A DNA stretch of 64,000 bases from Actinacidiphila acidipaludis (GTDB lineage: Bacteria > Actinomycetota > Actinomycetes > Streptomycetales > Streptomycetaceae). The stretch's first letter is position 1, and the number at the start of each line of letters is the position of its first letter. Location: positions 210,025-274,024 of the forward strand of contig NZ_JAINZZ010000005.1 in the NCBI RefSeq assembly GCF_019890725.1. The letters run 5' to 3'. Both the position numbers and the translations under genes were made by a program. Of the stretch, positions 44,901-53,800 are shown in pieces. Below the pieces are notes generated by a model that had not been told where the DNA came from, made no database searches, and was given only the letters and a program-made list of their open reading frames with translations.

Positions 44901-46083
44901 CGGCGCGGGGGCCGAGGGAGTCGGCGCGGCCGAGCGGGGTGGTGGTCTCCTTGCGGTTGCGGTCGGTGCGGACCAGGCCGACCTCTCCGTCGCCGTCGAA
45001 CCGCAGCCGCAGCACGGTGCGGCCGGGCCGCCAGCTCAGTGTGGCACCGCAGTCCACGACCACGGCGTTGCGGAAACCGGCCCGGTCGAAGCGGTGCCCG
45101 GCCGGGAGCCGGCCGCCGTCGACGACGACGACGGTGAACGGCTCGTCCTTGGAGGGCGCGGCGCCCGCGTCGAAGGCCGGCCGTTCGGTGAACTCCTCGC
45201 CGAGCAGGTCCTCCAGTTCGTCGGCGGTGGTGGCGATGAGACGGGCGGGGCCGGCGGCGTCGTTCTCCAGCGGGTGCAGGGAGTGCGGCAGCCACTTGGC
45301 CCAGTCCCACTCCGGCCGCCGCTCGGGCGCGACGCAGAAGGCCAGCACCAGGTCCTGCGGGGCGTGCATGACGGCGAGTTGGGCGACGAGCGCGCGGGTG
45401 GCGCCGACCGTGCGCTCGCGGTCGCCGTGCAGCAGCACCCGGGCCCAGGTGCGCAGGAACACCGCGATGGGCTGCTCGGGCACAGTGGAATAGGTGTTGA
45501 TGAACGCCCGCAGCGCGTGGGCGGTGAGCGGGTCGAGGTCGTCGACCGGCCGGGTGGCGTTGGCGGTCAGCCGCAGGGACAGCCGCTGGTCGCCGACGGC
45601 GAGCCGCACCTCGCCGAAGTCCTCGTCGCCGGGGCGCCGTTCCCACAGCCGGCTGGTTCCGGCGAAGGACCACAGGGCGGCCGGCTCGGGGTGCCGCCAG
45701 GCCAGCGCGCGCTGCTGGTCGGCGACCGCTCGGCGCACCCGGCGGCGCTGCGCGCCGAGGTAGCGCAGGTAGTCGCGGCGGGCGCCCTTGAGCTTGTTGC
45801 GGCGTTCGTTGCCGGCCCGGGCGAGCTGACCGACGAGCATCATCGCCATGGACAGCACCATCATGCCCACGATCAGGTAGGTGACCGGGCTGGAGGCGGT
45901 GCCGGGGCGGGTGTAGAGCAGCACGATGGCGCCCGACATCATGGCCATCGGCAGATAGGTGAGCATGGCGTTGCCGCTGGGCTGCGGCTCCGACATCACC
46001 GGGGGTTCCTGGAGGGCAAGGTCGCCCTCGGGCATCTGCGGACCGCCCCGGCGGGCCGGCCGGCGGAAGTGGACCACGCTCAA
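41959..46083 (-). CDS. eccC: Type VII secretion ATPase EccC (single-chain, three ATPase domains)
   Basis: The protein is 1374 residues from TTG 46083 (GAGG upstream; GTG 46077 possible). Two transmembrane helices occur near residues 40-58 and 69-87. Three FtsK/SpoIIIE ATPase domains follow: Walker A GATGSGKSE with FVVVDEFSEL (residues about 485 and 595); GGPQSGKST with FLVIDGW (about 868); and GDTESGKTN with FILIDDYD (about 1166). The second and third Walker B motifs lack the catalytic Glu, as usual in EccC, so the first domain is the likely power source. In ESX systems EccC recognises WXG100 dimers by their C-termini and drives export through the EccB/C/D core. Confidence 0.96.
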   Translation of the reverse strand: MSVVHFRRPARRGGPQMPEGDLALQEPPVMSEPQPSGNAMLTYLPMAMMSGAIVLLYTRPGTASSPVTYLIVGMMVLSMAMMLVGQLARAGNERRNKLKGARRDYLRYLGAQRRRVRRAVADQQRALAWRHPEPAALWSFAGTSRLWERRPGDEDFGEVRLAVGDQRLSLRLTANATRPVDDLDPLTAHALRAFINTYSTVPEQPIAVFLRTWARVLLHGDRERTVGATRALVAQLAVMHAPQDLVLAFCVAPERRPEWDWAKWLPHSLHPLENDAAGPARLIATTADELEDLLGEEFTERPAFDAGAAPSKDEPFTVVVVDGGRLPAGHRFDRAGFRNAVVVDCGATLSWRPGRTVLRLRFDGDGEVGLVRTDRNRKETTTPLGRADSLGPRAARALAAQLAPMRTGDSGEAARPLESDIQLTSLLGIPDLHRHDVDGYWLRRAQNGQARLRVPIAVGADGRAVELDIKESAQGGMGPHGMLIGATGSGKSELLRTLVLGLALTHSSETLNFVLVDFKGGATFLGLDELPHTSAVITNLADEAALVSRMQDALHGELIRRQELLRAAGNHTSALEYERARAAGAPLAPLPSLFVVVDEFSELLAAHREFMDLFVMIGRLGRSLGVHLLLASQRLDEGRMHQLESHLSYRIGLRTFSAMESRGVLGVPDAYELPPQPGSGFLKSGVEALTRFRAAYVSGAYRQRAGALAQAQVAHQVVPWTGEWVEKRERAQDAGAEPGREPLALAGARPGGAGPQLPGAGAQSTGPDPLVSEPDAGENSLLSVAIGRLHAAGPPAHQVWLPPLDLPPTLDRLLPPLAPDHALGLTTADWPGRGGLTVPVGIIDRPFEQKRDLLTVDLSGAGGHVGIAGGPQSGKSTLVRSLIAALALTHTPREVQFYCLDFGGGTLAALAGLPHVGGVAGRLDHERVSRTLAEITSLLSRRERLFLEHGIDSMPTFRRRRAAGEFPDEPHGDVFLVIDGWSTVRQDFQDHVPTVNRIAAGGLSYGVHLVTTAARWVELSSQIRDQSATRVELRMGDPLDSMVDIRRAGSVPRSPGRGLTTDSKLHFLAALPRIDGVESAADLADGVGDLVADAAESWTGPAAPPVRMLPTLLPVAELPPPPAAAVAAAREGRPPRALFRIPLGVEETELGTAWHDFTEAPHLVAFGDTESGKTNLLRLIARSITERFTPAQARVLVVDFRRELIDAVPEPYRLGHAVSVDQLRELVDGAARALRTRAPGPEVTPARMRQADWWRGPRLFILIDDYDLVANPMRNPFEPLLEHLPLGYEVGFHMVLTRAAAGAMRGINDPLVRRLLEVNAPGLLMSCPPAEGYLFNNTKPRLLPPGRALYITRRSTVQVQTAITEAEELVPDLF

Positions 46084-46275
46084 GGGGAGTTCACCTCACG
46101 GGCTGTCGTACTCGGCACCGCCCCATCCCATCACGTGCGGGTGGACGGCCGACAGGGCACCCGCTCACGTCCCGTTGGCCACCAGGTGGACCATCCGTCA
46201 CATCGCCGGGGTAAGGTGCCCGGCGTTCGATGTGGCCGGTCTGGGGTGCCACGGGGTTTCTGAGAAGGGCGGCGC
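46084..46275. promoter_or_regulatory. Divergent eccC/eccD promoter gap
   Basis: This 192-bp gap between divergent machine genes must hold both promoters. GTAAGGT (about 46210) could be a -10 for eccD, but no convincing -35 partner is seen. Confidence 0.4.
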
Positions 46276-47655
46276 ATGAGCGACAGCTCGGTTGCTGGGC
46301 TGTGCAGGCTGACCGTCAGGGCGCCGGGAGCAGCGCTGGATCTGGCGGTGCCCTCGGACATCGCGCTGGCCGACCTGCTGCCCGCGATCGTCGGCCACGC
46401 GGGCGGCGACCTGGCCGAGTCCGGTCTGGAGCACGGCGGTTGGGCGCTGCAGCGGATCGGCGGTCCGCCGCTGGACCCGGAGGGAACGCCCCAATCGCTG
46501 GAGCTGCGCGAGGGCGAGGTACTGCTGCTGCGCCCGCTGACGGAGGCGCTGCCGCCGGTGCGCTTCGACAACCTGGTGGACGGTGTCAGCGCGACGATGC
46601 GGGAACTGCCGCACGCGTGGTCGCCGTTCGTGAGCCGCTGGGCGCTGCGCGGGGTGCTGCTGGCGGTGCTGAGCGCGGCGCTGGTGCTGCTGGCGCTGTC
46701 CGGCGGGGACTCCTCGTCGCGGTCGGCGCTGGCAGCGGGGGCGGCGCTGCTGGCGCTGGCCGGCGCGGGCGCGGCGGCAAGGGTGCTGGACGACCTGCCC
46801 GGCGCGGTGCTGCTGGGGTTGTCCGCGGGGCCGTTCGCGGCGCTGGCCGGGGCGCTGGCGGTCGGCGGCGGGCAGCCGGGCCCGCGCTGGCTGGCGGCCG
46901 CGGCCGCCTGGTGCGCGGCGGGCGCTCTGGCGCTGACGCTGGTGGCCGCCTGTCCGGTCGCGTTCGTGCCGAGCGTGGTCGCCGGGGTGGCCGCGCTGCT
47001 GGCCGGGGCGCTGATGACGAGCGTGCACGACGCGGGCCTGGACGGCGCGGGCGCCGCGGTGGCGGTGCCGGTCGTGGTGTTCGGCGCGTTCGTGCCCATG
47101 CTGTCGTTCTCGCTGGCCGGGCTGCGGCTGCCGCTCCTGCCGACGACGTCCGACCAGCTCCAGGAGGGCATCGAGCCGTACCCGAGCACGGAGGTCGAGA
47201 CGCGCACCCGGGCCGCCGACCAGTGGATGACGGGCCTGTACGCGGCGGTCGGCGCGATCTGCGCGGCGTGCCTGGCAGGGCTGGCCACCGACCCGGGATG
47301 GGCGCAGGGGGTGACCGGCTCGCTGCTGGCGCTGCTGCTGGTGCTGCACGGCCGCAGCCTCGGCAATGCCTGGCAGCGGTTGTCACTGGTGCTGCCGGGC
47401 GCGCTCGGTGCGGTGCTGCTGGCCGTCTGCGCGGCCCGCCGGCACAGCCCGCACGCCCAACTGATCACGGTCGCCTGCCTGCTGGCGGTGGCGTGCCTGA
47501 CCGCGGTGGTGGCGTGGACGGTGCCGGGGCGGCGGCTGCTGCCGTACTGGGGGCGGGCCGGGGACATCCTGCAGTCGGTGGCGGCGGTGGGACTGCTGCC
47601 CGCCGTGCTGTGGGTGCTGGACGTCTACGGCCGGCTGCGCGGAATCCGGGGGTAG
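46276..47655 (+). CDS. eccD: Type VII secretion membrane protein EccD
   Basis: The protein is 459 residues from ATG 46276. The N-terminal 90 residues form a YukD ubiquitin-like domain (CRLTVRAPGAALDLAVPSDI, LADLLPAIVGHAGGDLAE). A linker and about eleven hydrophobic helices follow (for example GVLLAVLSAALVLLALSG, and VAACPVAFVPSVVAGVAALL). EccD forms the membrane vestibule of the ESX core. Its stop is 4 bp from the eccB start, so translation is coupled. A strongly helical, Ala/Leu-rich composition accounts for the long antisense frames here. Confidence 0.95.
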   Translation: MSDSSVAGLCRLTVRAPGAALDLAVPSDIALADLLPAIVGHAGGDLAESGLEHGGWALQRIGGPPLDPEGTPQSLELREGEVLLLRPLTEALPPVRFDNLVDGVSATMRELPHAWSPFVSRWALRGVLLAVLSAALVLLALSGGDSSSRSALAAGAALLALAGAGAAARVLDDLPGAVLLGLSAGPFAALAGALAVGGGQPGPRWLAAAAAWCAAGALALTLVAACPVAFVPSVVAGVAALLAGALMTSVHDAGLDGAGAAVAVPVVVFGAFVPMLSFSLAGLRLPLLPTTSDQLQEGIEPYPSTEVETRTRAADQWMTGLYAAVGAICAACLAGLATDPGWAQGVTGSLLALLLVLHGRSLGNAWQRLSLVLPGALGAVLLAVCAARRHSPHAQLITVACLLAVACLTAVVAWTVPGRRLLPYWGRAGDILQSVAAVGLLPAVLWVLDVYGRLRGIRG

Positions 47656-47659
47656 GGCG

Positions 47660-49219
47660 GTGCAGACCCGACGCGACCAGGTCCAGGCGCACCGCTTCGT
47701 GGTGTCGCGGCTCACCTCCGGCCTGCTGCGCAACGACCCGGACGTACCGGAGGGTCCCAACACCCGCACCAACCGGGCGCTGGCGTTCGGTGGGGCGCTG
47801 GGCGCGGTGGTCGCCGCCGGGTTCCTGGTGTTCGGCTTCGTCTCGCCGGGCGGCTCGGACGCCTGGAAGCAGCCCGGCACGCTCATCGTCGAGCAGGGCA
47901 CCGGCAACCGGTACCTGTACGACGGGACGCTGCGCCCGGTGCGCAACTACGCCTCCGCGCGGCTGATCGCCGGCAGCGGCCTGACGGTCCACACGGTGCC
48001 GCGCTCGACACTGGCGCCGGTGCCGCGCGGTGGCCCGGTGGGCATCGCCGGCGCCCCGGACGGGCTTCCGCCGGCGGCCCGGCTCGGCACCGGGGCGTGG
48101 CAGGTGTGCGCCTCGACCCGTACCACCGACAGCGGCGGCACCGCACCGGAAACCAGCCTGACCGTGGACGGCGTCCGGTCCGGCGGCGGGCTCGGCGCGG
48201 GCCAGGCGCTGCTGGTGAACGGCCCGGACGGCACCTCGTACCTGCTGTGGCGGGGCAACCGCTTCCGGCTCTCCTCGGGCACGTCCACCGCGGACGCGCT
48301 CGGCTACGGGACCGCCGCGGCGCTACCGGTGTCGGCGGCCTTCCTCGACGCCGTGCCGGCCGGCGCCGACCTCGCCCCGCCGGACGTGCCGGGCAAGGGC
48401 ACGCCGGGCCCGGCGCTGGACGGCCTGGCCACTCGCGTCGGGCAGGTCTTCCTGGTGCGCGCCCCGGGCGCGGCCAAGCAGTACTACCTGCTGCAGCGGG
48501 CGGGCCTGGTGCCGGTGAGCACCACCCAGGCGGCGCTGGAGCTGGCGGCGCCCGACGAGCGGTCCGCGGCCTACGCGGGCAGCGCGCCCACCGCGGTGCC
48601 GATCGCGGCGGACGCGCTCAGCTCGGCGCTGGTGCGCGGCGGCACGGCGGGCCCGGGCGACGCCGCCCAGGCGCTGCCGCAGACGCCGCCGGCCCTGGTG
48701 CCGGTGGACGCCGGGCAGGCCGCGTGCGTGCGGCTGGACCCCGCGGCGCCCGCGGACGGCGACAGCACGGGCACCGGGGCACGGATCAGCCTGTCGGTGA
48801 CTCCGGCGGCCGGACTCGGCGCCGGTACGGCGGGCGGCGCCGGCGGGGACACCACCGGCGTCCAGGCGCACGCGGCCGCCGCGTGCCTGCCGGTCGACGC
48901 GGTGCTGGTGCCGCCCAGCGGCGGCGCGCTGGTGCGGGCCCTGGGCGCGGGCGGCGGTCCGGTGGGCACGACCACGTACCTGGTGGCCGACGACGGGGTG
49001 AAGTACCTGGTACCCGACGCCCAGGCGGCGGGGGCGCTCGGATACGACCTGGCGGCGGCCCGCGGAGTGCCCGCGCCGCTGCTGGCCATGCTGCCGACCG
49101 GGCCGGACCTGTCGCCGCGGGACGCCTTGGCCGGGCGCGCCGAGACCACCGGCGGGGGCGCGTGCACCGGCGGAACCGGCACTGTCGGGAGCATGGCCGG
49201 CGGCGCGGGCGGATCCTGA
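47660..49219 (+). CDS. eccB: Type VII secretion protein EccB
   Basis: The protein is 519 residues from GTG 47660. The N-terminal cytoplasmic segment MQTRRDQVQAHRFVVSRLTSG is the family signature. One transmembrane helix follows (ALAFGGALGAVVAAGFLVFGF, residues about 38-58), then a large extracytoplasmic domain beginning WKQPGTLIVEQGTGNRYLY and LRPVRNYASARLIAG, with internal EccB repeats ending near GYDLAAARGVPAPLLAML. EccB dimers cap the outer face of the ESX pore. The tail is Gly/Ala/Thr-rich with a CTGG segment. It is directly downstream of eccD. Confidence 0.95.
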   Translation: MQTRRDQVQAHRFVVSRLTSGLLRNDPDVPEGPNTRTNRALAFGGALGAVVAAGFLVFGFVSPGGSDAWKQPGTLIVEQGTGNRYLYDGTLRPVRNYASARLIAGSGLTVHTVPRSTLAPVPRGGPVGIAGAPDGLPPAARLGTGAWQVCASTRTTDSGGTAPETSLTVDGVRSGGGLGAGQALLVNGPDGTSYLLWRGNRFRLSSGTSTADALGYGTAAALPVSAAFLDAVPAGADLAPPDVPGKGTPGPALDGLATRVGQVFLVRAPGAAKQYYLLQRAGLVPVSTTQAALELAAPDERSAAYAGSAPTAVPIAADALSSALVRGGTAGPGDAAQALPQTPPALVPVDAGQAACVRLDPAAPADGDSTGTGARISLSVTPAAGLGAGTAGGAGGDTTGVQAHAAAACLPVDAVLVPPSGGALVRALGAGGGPVGTTTYLVADDGVKYLVPDAQAAGALGYDLAAARGVPAPLLAMLPTGPDLSPRDALAGRAETTGGGACTGGTGTVGSMAGGAGGS

Positions 49220-49362
49220 CCGTATTCCGCCGCCGCTTTGCCCCGTCCGAATCAGCGCATGCGTGTATGCCACATCACATCGCGCAAATGCCGTGCGTGG
49301 AACCGGAGTTGGCTGAACGGCGTGATTCTTTTCATCGTTGAAGAGGATTCACCCAGGTTTTG

Positions 49363-49392
49363 TTGCAGGTGAGTTGGCGGTCGGCTTACGCT
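49363..49392 (+). promoter_or_regulatory. Candidate promoter before the WXG100 genes
   Basis: TTGCAG (49363-49368) and TACGCT (49387-49392) are separated by 18 bp in a locally AT-richer stretch 130 bp upstream of the first esx gene. An internal promoter would explain separate high expression of the small secreted partners. The rest of 49220-49522 holds no gene. Confidence 0.4.
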
Positions 49393-49522
49393 GGCGCGCG
49401 ATCGCAGTCCGAGTGGGCCACCGTTCGCCGCCTACCGGTGCAACCAGGCCCCCGAAGGGGCGCCCGCGCACCGGGGTCCGGCGCGCAGCCCGGTGTCGCC
49501 CGCCAACCGGGAAGGACACCGT

Positions 49523-49891
49523 ATGAGCACCCCCTCCGGCACGACGCAGCAGTCGTCGACAGCGACATACAGCCAGGCGGTCTCCTACCTCGAGACCGCG
49601 CGGAGCAAGATGACCGCGGTGCAGCAGCAGGTGGCCGACGCCGCCGCGACGCTGTCCACGCACTACCAGGGTCCCGACGGCCAGGCGTACGCGCAGGTGA
49701 TGGCGGCCTGGTCGGCGGAGGTCGACCGGATCAAGGCCACCTGCGAGGCCATGGAGGACCAGCTGGACAACAGCCTCCAGGCGTCCAACAAGACGCAGAG
49801 CGACAACCTCGGCGCCGTCCAGCAGGCGGGCCACCTGTCCATCACCCACGGCTCGGTCTCCGACGGCGTCTACGGCGCGCTGACCAGCTGA
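49523..49891 (+). CDS. WXG100-family secreted protein (YxG variant)
   Basis: The protein is 122 residues from ATG 49523 behind GGGAAGGA. It has two amphipathic helices around the turn STHYQGPDGQAYAQVM; the usual Trp-x-Gly is Tyr-Gln-Gly, a known conservative variant. The N-terminal helix (SYLETARSKMTAVQQQVADA) and the C-terminal helix (AEVDRIKATCEAMEDQLDNS) give the hairpin that pairs with a partner. A likely partner is the gene 55 bp downstream. These proteins are the co-secreted substrates recognised by EccC. Confidence 0.88.
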   Translation: MSTPSGTTQQSSTATYSQAVSYLETARSKMTAVQQQVADAAATLSTHYQGPDGQAYAQVMAAWSAEVDRIKATCEAMEDQLDNSLQASNKTQSDNLGAVQQAGHLSITHGSVSDGVYGALTS

Positions 49892-49946
49892 CACAGCGCC
49901 CGAGCAGCCCGAACCGCCCTGCCCCTCCCACCTTCTGGAGTGCACC

Positions 49947-50258
49947 ATGTCCGCCGAGGACGGCATCTACATCGACCACGGGCAGGCGCTGACCTTCTCC
50001 GAGGAGATGCAGCAGCAGACGCAGCGCATCGCCGGGATCGTCAGTGACCTGCAGAGCGAGTTGGGCGCGATCGTCGCCAACTGGCTCGGCCCGGACCGCG
50101 ACGTCTACTACAACAAGGTCCAGCCCACCTGGAACGCCGAGGTGAACGCGCTGAGCACGATCCTTTCCAGCCACGCGCAGACGCTGGAGGGAATCTCGGA
50201 CAACTACAAGCAGACGGTGTACCGCAACGCGCAGGGCTTCGAGGAGATCAAGTTCTGA
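49947..50258 (+). CDS. WXG100-family secreted protein
   Basis: The protein is 103 residues from ATG 49947 with TGGAG upstream. It is a helical hairpin with a canonical turn NWLGPDRD (Trp-Leu-Gly). The helix DLQSELGAIVANW precedes and VQPTWNAEVNALSTILSSHA follows. The C-terminal SDNYKQTVYRNAQGF includes a Tyr-x-x-x-(Asp/Glu)-like signal region (here YKQTV, YRNAQGFEE), which in ESX substrates is read by EccC. It forms a pair with the preceding gene. A hairpin after its stop may separate it from the next gene. Confidence 0.92.
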   Translation: MSAEDGIYIDHGQALTFSEEMQQQTQRIAGIVSDLQSELGAIVANWLGPDRDVYYNKVQPTWNAEVNALSTILSSHAQTLEGISDNYKQTVYRNAQGFEEIKF

Positions 50259-50269
50259 ACCCCCGCACC

Positions 50270-50309
50270 GGGGCACGCCCGGCGGCCGACCGCCGCCCGG
50301 GCCTGCCCC
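50270..50309 (+). terminator. Long imperfect hairpin after the esx pair
   Basis: GGGGCA (50270-50275) and TGCCCC (50304-50309) close a stem that continues with GCCCGGCGG against CCGCCGCCCGGGC with one bulge. It probably attenuates transcription past the WXG100 pair. Confidence 0.5.
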
Positions 50310-50352
50310 GCGCCGGGCCCGCCACACCGACCGCCGCCAGGAAGGCACCGCG

Positions 50353-50808
50353 ATGACCCACAAGGCCGATCTGACGAAGCTGGACGCGAAAGCGCTCCAG
50401 GACTTCATCGACGACGACGTCAGCGCCTTCATCACCGACATCGCCAACCTGCGCAAGGCCGGCCAGACCCCGCCGGCCCTCTTCGACCTGGGCAGCTCGC
50501 CGACGCCGGTCACCATGGGCCAGATGGGCGGTGACGACACCACCGGCGGCAAGAACGTGGTGAGCAACGCGCAGAACGCCGCCCAGGCGATCGACAAGGT
50601 GCTGCGCACGCACAAGGAGTCCTTCGAGGAGCTGAAGAAGGAGCTCCAGAAGGTCATCACCACGATGCTGAAGACCCAGGGCGACACGCTGGCCACCATC
50701 GACGGGCAGAAGTTCGTCGACGCGCTCTCCGGCTACGACTTCGACATGAACGGCGGCGACTCCACCGGCCAGCAGCCGCCCGGCTCGGGCCACGGCTCCT
50801 CGTCCTGA
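50353..50808 (+). CDS. Small helical type VII-locus protein
   Basis: The protein is 151 residues from ATG 50353 behind AGGAAGG. Predicted helices include LDAKALQDFIDDDVSAFITD and DKVLRTHKESFEELKKELQK. No WxG turn is present. A Gly/Ser/Pro-rich C-terminal tail (STGQQPPGSGHGSSS) follows DFDMNGG. Its length and helical nature suggest a substrate, chaperone or partner for the large repeat protein immediately downstream (57-bp gap). I do not recognise a named family. Confidence 0.75.
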   Translation: MTHKADLTKLDAKALQDFIDDDVSAFITDIANLRKAGQTPPALFDLGSSPTPVTMGQMGGDDTTGGKNVVSNAQNAAQAIDKVLRTHKESFEELKKELQKVITTMLKTQGDTLATIDGQKFVDALSGYDFDMNGGDSTGQQPPGSGHGSSS

Positions 50809-50865
50809 CGTCCCGCACCCGCCGGGCCGCGCCGCCGCGGCCCGGGTCCCTCCCGGAGGTACCGC

Positions 50866-53800
50866 ATGGCCGCGTCGGCCGACAACTGGGAAGACATCAT
50901 CAACCTGGTCACCGGCTTCACCCTGCCCGCCCGCAGTGACATCACCGGGGCGAAGGGGCAGGGCGGCCTGCACTGGCTGGACGTGACGATCGACAAGGTG
51001 AAGGAGGGCACCAGCGCCACCGGCGGGCCGCACCCGGACGGCAAGGGCTTCGACATCTACTTCTACGCCGGCAGCGGCGACGACGTCGACGGCTACAAGG
51101 CCACGGTCACCTTCACCGACCAGAGCGACGGATTCCACTACTGGACGCGCTCGCAGAACGCGCTGAAGGTCCTCGTCGGCAAGCCCTACACGACGGTGGA
51201 CGCCCGCACCGACAACGACAGCGCCGGTGATCCGAGCGCCGGCAACGCGGTGGACCTCACCACGTTCCCGGTGATGGCCAAGTCCTTCGACGCCGCGGGT
51301 ACGTTCTTCAAGAACCACACCGAGACGCTGAAGCAGTGGGCGGAGAGCCTCGGCGACGAGAACGCGGCCTGGAAGGGCCATGCGGCCGGCGTCTTCTACC
51401 ACCTGGTCAACGACCTGCACGACACGTACGACACCCTCACCGCCGACCTGATCCCACCGGGCTTCTCCCCGGCGAACACCTCGCCGTCGACCGGATATGT
51501 CTCCTCCACCCAGTTCGGGGACTCGATCGTGGGCGCGGAGGTGTCGCTGCACGACGCGCTCAGCTCCCTCAACGACCACCTCACGAAGTTCGTCAACCAC
51601 ACCGGCAGCGCGGTGAAGAACACCCACCCGGACGGCACCACCACCCAGGACACGGTCAGCGGTGACACCCGCGAGGTGCTGGTGGCGGTGATGAACGACA
51701 TCGTCACGTGGGTGAACAACCACAACCTGACGAAGGTGACCACGTACGACAAGTTCAACCCGTACGGCGGCTACATGGGCAACCCGGGCGCGCCGATCCC
51801 GACGCTCACCACGGCTCCCGGTTTCTCCGACACCACGACGTGGGGGAACCTGAAGGACACCGCCACCTGGGGCGGCGCGGCCAACGAGGCGATCGCCCGG
51901 TGGACCGCCAACGTCCAGACTAACCTGGACGATCCGGCCCGCACGGTGATCAAGACCCTGCAGCAGTCCTGGAGCCGGGTTCTCAACCCGAACTGGGACG
52001 GCGCCTTCCAGTTCAGCCCCGGTCCCGCCGTCTCGCTGGCCTCCGAGTACCAGAAGGAGGAGGCGGCGATCGAGAAGGCGAAGGCGGACGAGGCCAACGA
52101 CAAGCTCAACACGGCGCTGAACAACATCGGCGACGGCATGAACAACTTCAAGAACGGGCTGGACAACTTCGGCAACAGCATCAACAACTTCGGGAACAAC
52201 ATCAACTCCGGCCTGAACCACTTCGGCGACAGCGTTGGGAACCTCGGCGACAACCTGAACTCGGGCCTGAACCACTTCGGCGACAGCCTCGGCAACAACC
52301 TCAACAGCGGGCTGCACGGCCTGGGCAACGACTTCCAGACGGTCGGCGGCGGCCTGAACAACCTGAACGACGGGCTGAACCACTTCGGCGACAACATCAG
52401 CAACGGCCTGGGCGGCCTGGGGAACAGCTTCACCAATGGCCTGGGTGGCCTCGGGAACAGCTTCACCAACGGGCTGGGCGGCCTCGGCAACCTCAGCAAC
52501 CTCTTCACCGGCCCCAACGGCCCGACCGGGCTGCTCGGGCCTGCCGGCTCCTTCGTGCCGACGCCCAACAGCGACCTGCTGACGAACACCGTCGACCCCG
52601 CCCTCGCCGGCTTCCGCAACAGCAACGGCTCGACGACCACGCAGAACGCCGACGGCAGCGTCACCACCACGTACCCCGACGGCAGTTCCACGACCGTCTC
52701 CCCCAACGGCACCGTCACGTCCACGCGCCCGGACGGCAGCACCACCACGACCAGGCTCAACCCCGGTAAGACGCTGACCAACGCGGACGGCTCGACCACG
52801 GCGCTCGGCTCGGACGGCTCGATCACCACGCACTTCCCGGACGGCTCCACGGTCACGCAGAAGCCCGACGGCAGCCTCGTCACCACCCATCCGGACGGCA
52901 GCACCACCACCCACTTCGGCAACGGTGTGGTGGAGACCACCGGCACCGACGGCGTCACCCACCTGACGGCGACCGACGGCACGACGATGACGCAGAACCC
53001 CAACGGCAGCGTGACCTCGGACTTCGCGGACGGCAGCCACACGACGCTCTCGCCCGACGGCACCGTGACCACCACGGACGCGTCCGGCCACACCGTCACC
53101 AGCCACCTGGGCAACGGGCAGTCGCTGGTCAACCCCGACGGCAGCAGCACCACGCTGGGCGGCGACGGGTCGATGACCACGCACTACCCCGACGGCTCGA
53201 CCGTCACCGTCCACCCCGACGGGACCGTCACCACCACCGACGCGACCGGGACCGGCACCGGGTCGGGCAAGGAACTGGGCGGCCTGGGCAACGAGTCGGA
53301 CCTGTCCGGCGGCGGGCCGCGGGTGCCGACCTCCAGCAGCGGCCACGGCGGCGGGCTGACCCTGCGGGACGGCGAGGGCCACACGACCACGCACTTCCCC
53401 AGTGGGGCCGTCGCCACGACGGACTCCCTCGGCAATACCACCACAACGTTCCCCGACGGCAGCTCGACCGTCGCCGGCCCCAACGGCGAGTTCCAGACCG
53501 TCCCCAGCCCGCAGACCGTGGCCGCGGCGCAGGCTGCCGCCGCCGGGCCGCTGGGCGGCGTCGGGGAGGGCCTCGTCGGGGCCCAGGGAGCGTCCCCGGC
53601 CACCGACGCGGTGGGCCTGAGCGGACTGGCGTCCCCCATGATGATGATGATGGGGATGTCGCGCATGGGTCAGCAGGGCCAGCAGCGGGAGGGCGAGCGG
53701 GTCCGCGAGACGTACGCCCAGCGCGACGGGGACGGCGCCTTCATCCAGGGCGGCAGCCACCAGCAGTACGCCCCGCCGCCCGAGGACGAGTTCGAGGAGG

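Noticed and set aside
43816..46263. 815-residue plus-strand frame across eccC
   Set aside because: It is an antisense shadow of eccC. Composition is Gly/Ala/Val-rich without domains, while the minus strand encodes three Walker A motifs.
52621..53260. Possible CRISPR-like array
   Set aside because: The repeats are coding, in phase with 9-12-residue protein units and lacking unique spacers of constant length.
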